Shown here piece by piece: positions 59,243 through 64,000 of a stretch of 64,000 nucleotides of DNA. The position numbers and the translations under genes are program-made. Source of the stretch: Marinobacter sp. NP-4(2019) (GTDB lineage: Bacteria > Pseudomonadota > Gammaproteobacteria > Pseudomonadales > Oleiphilaceae); NCBI RefSeq assembly GCF_003994855.1, contig NZ_CP034142.1, positions 1,674,001 to 1,738,000 of the forward strand. The letters are read 5' to 3'. Position 1 is the stretch's first letter. Every line of letters begins with the position of its first letter. Below the pieces are notes generated by a model that was not told where the DNA came from, made no database searches, and worked only from the letters and a program-made list of their open reading frames with translations.

Positions 59243-62200
59243 GGACGCTTCTGCTTCAGTAACTTGTTGACCAGTGCCCTCAGTGCTGCGGGTTTCACCG
59301 GTTTATAGAGAATCTGATAGCCTCTCGTTAGTGCATCTTCCCTGACCTCAGGGGCCATATATCCGGTAATCAGTATGCCAGATACATTGCTACTGAATCC
59401 GCTCCTGAGTGCGTCCATGGCGTCCAGCCCGTTCTTGTTATCATCCAGCTGGTAATCGGCAAGCATAATATCGGGTTCCTGGCCATCCAGCTTAAGACGG
59501 GCATCATTGAGGCTTTCGGCGGCGGTGACATCGCACTGCCAGTTACCGAGCAGGGCTGTCATGCCTTGCAGGATAGCCGGATCGTTATCGATGCAAAGCA
59601 CGTGAAGGCCTCCGAGACTCGACACCCGACGGGCGCTTCCCTGACTTTTGGCAACAGTGGTTTGAGTATGTTCTGCCGGAACGACCGGCACGGTAATGCC
59701 GAACATACTGCCATGCCCCTGGACAGACTGAACGGTAACCGGATGATTCAGCATACCGCTGATACGGTCCACGATCGCCAATCCCAGCCCCAGGCCTTTT
59801 TTGTCACGCCCATGTTGGAATCTTCTGAATTCCTCGAAAATATGCGCCAGCTGGTCTTCAGGGATCCCCGGACCGGTATCCCAGACCTCAATGCGGGCAT
59901 AACCTTTAAGGCGCCGACAGCCAAGCAGGATCTTGCCCTCGGGAGTGTAGCGAATTGCGTTGGACAGGAAGTTCTGAATGACCCGGCGGAGTAGCTTGGC
60001 ATCTGACCGGATCCAGATGGTGCTAGGCACCACATGCAGTTCGAGACCCTGATCCTTGGCAATGGCGGAAAAGTCGGTGGCCAGATGGCGCATGATATCG
60101 TTAACCGGAAACGCTCCGATGTCGGGTTCCAGCGCGCCGGCATCGAGCTTGGAAATGTCCAGCAGGGTGCTGATGATTTCCTCGGCAGCCCCCAGGGAGC
60201 TGTCGATATGATCGACCAGATCCTTCGTCTCGCCGTCATTGGCTTTACCTGCCAGGGCAGAGGTAAACAGGCGGGCGGCGTTCAGTGGTTGCAATAGATC
60301 ATGACTGGCGGATGCCAGGAAGCGGGTCTTGCTCTGGTTTGCCTGTTCCGCAACCGATTTTGCCTTCAGCATCTGCTCGTTGATGACCTGCAGTTCCTGG
60401 GTCCTCTCCTTGACTCGCTGCTCCAGATAAATATTGGTTTCCTTGAGCGCCTGCTCCGTGCGCCTCATGGCGGTGATGTCCTGGAACGTCGTGACATAGC
60501 CGCCGCCGGGAATCGGACTGCCATCAACCCGCAAGACTGTACCATCGGGGCGCTGGCGCTCGTAGGACATGGGTAGCCCATCGCGCATGCTGCCGCAGCG
60601 GTCGGCAATGATCTCATCGATCCGTCGGGCAGACAGGTTGGCGTTGGTGAGGTTGTAGCGCATCAGGTCCTCAACCGGGCGCCCGACACGGACATAGCCC
60701 TTGGGATAGTTGAACAGCTCCAGATACCGGTGGTTCCAGACCACCAATTGCTGCTGATGGTTGACCACGGATACACCAAGGCTGATGTTCTCAATGGCTG
60801 ACTGGAGCAATTCACGGCTGAACGTCATTGCCTGGGAAGCTTCATCGACAATGCTGACCACATCCTCGATTTGCATATCGCGGCCGGTCAGGGTGGATTC
60901 AAGCACCACCCGTGCCGTTGAAGCACCAATTACCGAGGCCAGTTGCCGCTCAATGTACTTCATCAGGTGTGAGGATGCCGGCCGGTGAGGATGCAGGCGA
61001 ATGGCGTTGCGGCGCTCATAGTTCCGTAGAATGATTTCGGATCGTTCCTCCCCCATGAAACGATCAGTGAGGGCCTGGAGATCCGATGTCAGGATCTCAC
61101 CCTGCCAGGTCTGTTGCTGGGGCGTTTCCGCCTTGGGCTGGGGATCGTGGAAGAAGGATGCGATCTGGATCTTCTCGCGTACACGCTGGCGAGTCAGCAT
61201 AGACAGGACAATGTAGGTGAGGGTGTTGATCCCCAGGCTCCAGATAATACCGTGGCTGATGGGATCAAACTCTGACCCGAACAAGGCCGTCGGACGCGTC
61301 CAGGCCATCCCCCATAGCCCCTCATCGATTAGCGTATCGGTGAGCCAGCCGGTGGAGGCGAGGGCCGGCAGCAGCATGGTGTAACACCACATCAGGAAAC
61401 CAAGTCCGAGGCCCCAGCTGGCACCGGTGAGATTTCCCTGTCGCCAGATGATGCCACCCACGAGTGCCGGTCCAAACTGGGCCGCAGCCGCAAACGACAG
61501 CAGGCCGAAGGCAGTCAGGCTGTAGTCTTCGCCTGCCATCCGGTAAAAACCGTAAGCCGTCAGCAACACCACGAAGATGGCTACACGACGAATGCTCAGC
61601 AGGAGATGGCTGAGGTCGGTGCGCTGATTCATCCTGGGGCGGAAGAACTTGAGCAGTGCCGGCATGATGATTTCGTTGCTGACCATGGTGGCGATCGCGA
61701 CGGAACACACAATCACCATTGCGGCTGCTGCTGAACCACCGCCCAGGAAAGCGAGAATGGCAAGCCATTCCTCGCCGGCCAGAATCGGCAGCTTCAGAAT
61801 CAGGATGTCGGGATCGGTGATGCCGGCTTCGGGGTAGAGCAGCCCTGCAGCAGCAATGGGCAGGACAAAGGCGCTGGCAATGATGAGATAGATGGGCATG
61901 GCCCAGCGGGCCGTCTCGAAATCCCGGTGGTCTGTGTTTTCCACCACCATGACGTGAAACTGGCGTGGCAGACAGATAATTGCGAGCATGGCCACCAGGG
62001 TCTGGGTAATAAATGCAGGTGCCTCGACGCCATCGGTTGTCAGAGTTCCGGTCAGTCCGGCCTCCCGGACCCTGCCGAGCAAGTCTCCAAATCCGCCATA
62101 AAGGCCGTAACCAACAAACAATCCCACCGCCACGAATGCCACGATTTTGATCAGTGATTCAAAAGCAACGGCCTGAATCATCCCCCGATGGTGTTCCGTG

Positions 62201-62757
62201 GACTCCAGGTGCCGGGTACCGAACAGTACGGTGAATACGGCGAGCACAAGCGTGATATACCAGGCAGAGTCATTCCAGGCCGCGGTGCTGAGTGCCTGAT
62301 GGCCGGTGCCGTTCTCGGATAAGACGGTGAACCCCATGGAGATGGCTTTGAGCTGAAGGGCAATATACGGCACGCTGCCAATCAGGGCGAACGTGGCGAT
62401 CATGGCCGCTAACACCTGGGATTTGCCATAGCGGGAAGCAATGAAGTCGGCGATCGACGTGCTGTTGTTGCGTTTACTGATATAGATGATGCGACGCAAC
62501 AGGGGAGCGCCAAAAATGAAGAGGATCAGCGGCCCGAGATAAATGGGAAGGAAGCCCAGTCCCTCCTGGGTAGCACGCCCGACCGCGCCATAGAATGTCC
62601 ATGACGTAAAGTAAACGGCCAGCGAGAGCGCATAAATGTGTGTCCGGGCCAGCTTGCGGCGATACAGGCCGGGATGCCTGTCACCCGCCCAGGCAATGAC
62701 AAACAGAACCGAAATGTACGTTATGGATATTAAAACCAGCAGCCAGGCACTAATCAT
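59239..62757 (-). CDS. SLC5-linked hybrid sensor histidine kinase (CrbS-like)
   Basis: A 1172-residue membrane kinase. Residues 1-~520 are a sodium:solute symporter (SLC5) domain with about 13 helices (FYGAVGRATQEGLGFLPIYL; FLGGGSAAAAMVIVCSVAIATMVSNEI). Then come a linker (~560-650), PAS (~660-770: GVSVVNHQQQLVVWNHRYLELF), a coiled coil, a kinase core with His819 (FLASASHDLLQPLNAA), NFLSNAIRYTPEG, DTGPGIP and GLGLGLAIVD, and a C-terminal receiver with Asp in IMLADYQLDD and Lys in LYKPV. The layout is that of CrbS, which controls acetate use in Vibrio and Pseudomonas. The symporter gene upstream supports an acetate or short-acid signal; the ligand is unproven. Confidence 0.88.
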   Translation of the reverse strand: MISAWLLVLISITYISVLFVIAWAGDRHPGLYRRKLARTHIYALSLAVYFTSWTFYGAVGRATQEGLGFLPIYLGPLILFIFGAPLLRRIIYISKRNNSTSIADFIASRYGKSQVLAAMIATFALIGSVPYIALQLKAISMGFTVLSENGTGHQALSTAAWNDSAWYITLVLAVFTVLFGTRHLESTEHHRGMIQAVAFESLIKIVAFVAVGLFVGYGLYGGFGDLLGRVREAGLTGTLTTDGVEAPAFITQTLVAMLAIICLPRQFHVMVVENTDHRDFETARWAMPIYLIIASAFVLPIAAAGLLYPEAGITDPDILILKLPILAGEEWLAILAFLGGGSAAAAMVIVCSVAIATMVSNEIIMPALLKFFRPRMNQRTDLSHLLLSIRRVAIFVVLLTAYGFYRMAGEDYSLTAFGLLSFAAAAQFGPALVGGIIWRQGNLTGASWGLGLGFLMWCYTMLLPALASTGWLTDTLIDEGLWGMAWTRPTALFGSEFDPISHGIIWSLGINTLTYIVLSMLTRQRVREKIQIASFFHDPQPKAETPQQQTWQGEILTSDLQALTDRFMGEERSEIILRNYERRNAIRLHPHRPASSHLMKYIERQLASVIGASTARVVLESTLTGRDMQIEDVVSIVDEASQAMTFSRELLQSAIENISLGVSVVNHQQQLVVWNHRYLELFNYPKGYVRVGRPVEDLMRYNLTNANLSARRIDEIIADRCGSMRDGLPMSYERQRPDGTVLRVDGSPIPGGGYVTTFQDITAMRRTEQALKETNIYLEQRVKERTQELQVINEQMLKAKSVAEQANQSKTRFLASASHDLLQPLNAARLFTSALAGKANDGETKDLVDHIDSSLGAAEEIISTLLDISKLDAGALEPDIGAFPVNDIMRHLATDFSAIAKDQGLELHVVPSTIWIRSDAKLLRRVIQNFLSNAIRYTPEGKILLGCRRLKGYARIEVWDTGPGIPEDQLAHIFEEFRRFQHGRDKKGLGLGLAIVDRISGMLNHPVTVQSVQGHGSMFGITVPVVPAEHTQTTVAKSQGSARRVSSLGGLHVLCIDNDPAILQGMTALLGNWQCDVTAAESLNDARLKLDGQEPDIMLADYQLDDNKNGLDAMDALRSGFSSNVSGILITGYMAPEVREDALTRGYQILYKPVKPAALRALVNKLLKQKRP

Positions 62758-62809
62758 CGTTACGCATTCCCGTCACCTTCAGCGGGTTGGGTATCCAGTT
62801 TACGGTGTG

Positions 62810-63316
62810 TCAGCCGGAGCAAACGGTCTCCAGTAGAGGGTCACCGGACGCGAGCGTTTTAAGGTTATCAACACGGGGCCTGCCGTCGGAGCCCAGTGGA
62901 ACAAGCTCATGGGTGGCACAGTTAATGATATGAATACGGTGGGATACCGCATCCGTCATTTTCTGCTCGAACCGATAGAGTGTAAATCGGACGACGTTTT
63001 GATTGTCACTGTCACGGCTGATGCTTTTGGTATCCACCGTTGTAAAGGACGTCACATAAGGGAAGACGAATGTCCAGGGCCGCCAGAAGATGCTGTCGTT
63101 CTGTGTGTTCACAATAACCGCTTCTTCCGGGAGCTGTGCCTTCTTGTGGTCGTACCAGGTGTATTCACCCTGAATGAGGTAACCAAGCATTCCCACCCCA
63201 GCAAAAACGGGAATAATCCATCGTGGGGCTTTGTTGCGGGTGGCGGCGCGAATGCCGAGAGCGATACCGGCGGCACCGAGGCCGCAAAAAACAGTGGCAA
63301 CAAGTGTCCAGAACAT
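62810..63316 (-). CDS. Conserved hypothetical membrane-anchored protein
   Basis: A 168-residue protein with two N-terminal membrane helices (WTLVATVFCGLGAAGIALGI and WIIPVFAGVGMLGYLI) and a soluble domain carrying DSIFWRPWTFVFPYVTSFTTVD. No family is recognised. It lies between the symporter (separated by a terminator) and the CrbS-like kinase, 52 bases before the kinase start, and may be co-transcribed with the kinase operon. Confidence 0.75.
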   Translation of the reverse strand: MFWTLVATVFCGLGAAGIALGIRAATRNKAPRWIIPVFAGVGMLGYLIQGEYTWYDHKKAQLPEEAVIVNTQNDSIFWRPWTFVFPYVTSFTTVDTKSISRDSDNQNVVRFTLYRFEQKMTDAVSHRIHIINCATHELVPLGSDGRPRVDNLKTLASGDPLLETVCSG

Positions 63317-63330
63317 AAAATTGTTTCCTC

Positions 63331-63365
63331 AAAAAAGAACGGGCTCCCTCATTGAGGAAGCCCGT
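63331..63365 (-). terminator. Intrinsic terminator of the symporter gene
   Basis: On the minus strand ACGGGCT (complement of 63359-63365) pairs with AGCCCGT (complement of 63339-63345), with an inner CTCA/TGAG stem, followed by a T-rich run (complement of 63331-63337). Confidence 0.8.
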
Positions 63366-63413
63366 CCAGGTTCAACCTGTCAATTCCGAGAATGAATCAG
63401 GTTGTGTTGTTGC

Positions 63414-64000
63414 TTAGTGGTCTTGAGCCTGACCGGCACCACGTGGGTAACGGACGCTCTCAACCAGTTCCTGAATCTCAACGGGCGGTTCTTCAGTTGC
63501 GTTGGATACAGCGAAGGCTACCGCAAAGTTGACGATTGCACCAACCGCGCCGATAGACAGCGGGGAGATGCCCAGTACCCAGTTTTCCGGAGTATCAGGC
63601 AGGTTCGCCGTGCCGGGGATGAACAACCAGCCCTTGTATACGAAGATGTATATCAGGGTGAAGGTCAAACCACTAAGCATACCAGCGATGGCGCCCTTGT
63701 TGTTCACGCGCTTGGAGAAGATACCCATCATCAGGGCCGGGAACAGGGAGGCCGCCGCTATACCAAATGCGAGGGCAACAACCTGTGCCGCAAAGCCTGG
63801 TGGATTGGCCCCCAGGTAGGTAGCGACGACAATCGCGACGGCCATCGAAATACGCGCTGCCAGCAGCTCGCCTTTTTCGGTGATAGCCGGATTGATAGAG
63901 CCTTTTATCAGGTCATGACTGACGGCCGAGGATATCGCAAGTAACAGGCCGGCTGCCGTAGACAGCGCCGCTGCGAGACCACCGGCGGCGATCAGGCCGA
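63414..64000 (-). CDS. Sodium:solute symporter, C-terminal part (5' end outside the window)
   Basis: The frame is open to the window edge, giving the last ~195 residues. GLIAAGGLAAALSTAAGLLLAISSAVSHDLIKG is the conserved core of SLC5 transporters, followed by four more helices (VVALAFGIAAASLFPALMMGIF, GAIAGMLSGLTFTLIYIFVYKG and others) and a cytoplasmic tail. It resembles the VC_2705/ActP branch that imports acetate or short-chain acids with sodium. Next to a CrbS-like kinase this makes acetate uptake plausible. Confidence 0.85.
   Translation of the reverse strand, partial: GLIAAGGLAAALSTAAGLLLAISSAVSHDLIKGSINPAITEKGELLAARISMAVAIVVATYLGANPPGFAAQVVALAFGIAAASLFPALMMGIFSKRVNNKGAIAGMLSGLTFTLIYIFVYKGWLFIPGTANLPDTPENWVLGISPLSIGAVGAIVNFAVAFAVSNATEEPPVEIQELVESVRYPRGAGQAQDH

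Overview
The window reads as chromosome of a marine gammaproteobacterium, most probably Marinobacter. The strongest pointer is the 661-residue two-domain fatty acyl-CoA reductase at 15003..16988, which from memory matches the wax-ester enzyme of Marinobacter aquaeolei in length and in long blocks of sequence. Several gene neighbourhoods also follow the order I recall from Pseudomonas: rnt-pyrC-motY, yciK-HAD phosphatase-ubiG-deaminase-mtnA, divergent mltF/purL, and Nudix-CoA pyrophosphatase-gamma carbonic anhydrase-DUF1289-purT. All identifications come from reading motifs, without any database search.

Layout. 1-2855: end of an acyl-CoA dehydrogenase, a class III CoA-transferase and an orphan TAXI-type binding protein. 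2892-6159: an HxlR regulator divergent from an SDR, a 2-hydroxychromene-2-carboxylate isomerase-like protein and an MFS transporter, with two palindromes between the divergent genes. 6226-13036: ABM-domain membrane protein, DoxX protein, tRNA-Arg(CCU), glyoxalase II-like hydrolase, a pair of TIGR04283/TIGR04282-type glycosyltransferases, a large M16 peptidase and a small unknown protein. 13168-14758: a complete IS1182-family element. 15003-16988: fatty acyl-CoA reductase behind two palindromes. 17114-31619: housekeeping genes (RNase T, dihydroorotase, MotY, RdgC, YaaA, YciK, UbiG, the methylthioadenosine salvage pair), with an HDAC-like deacetylase divergent from a Pat-type lysine acetyltransferase. 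31655-42640: Prc protease, a fatty-acid oxidation pair (FadB-like and thiolase), ComFB, a DUF349 coiled-coil protein, RecX and MltF. 42977-50822: purL, an AT-rich gap carrying a cluster of DnaA boxes, a NIF3-like protein, two Nudix enzymes, a frameshifted gamma carbonic anhydrase, DUF1289 and purT.

50863-56803: a complete rRNA operon with three tandem promoters of identical geometry, boxA sites, 16S, tRNA-Ile(GAU), tRNA-Ala(UGC), 23S, 5S and a strong terminator. A short copy of the 5S 3' end follows. 56889-64000, all on the minus strand: a sodium:solute symporter (cut by the window edge), a small membrane protein, an SLC5-linked hybrid histidine kinase of the CrbS type, a TPR response regulator and a short histidine kinase. 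The last three genes overlap by 4 bases each and look like one phosphorelay.

Two metabolic themes recur. One is acyl-CoA and acetyl-CoA handling: acyl-CoA dehydrogenase, CoA-transferase, fatty acyl-CoA reductase, beta-oxidation pair, Pat acetyltransferase with an HDAC-like neighbour, and an acetate-sensing type kinase beside a symporter. The other is purine and methylthioadenosine metabolism. The best candidates for something undescribed are the three-gene phosphorelay at 56889-62757, the DnaA-box cluster at 46970-47243, the paired palindromes before the fatty acyl-CoA reductase and the SDR, and the Pat/HDAC pair.
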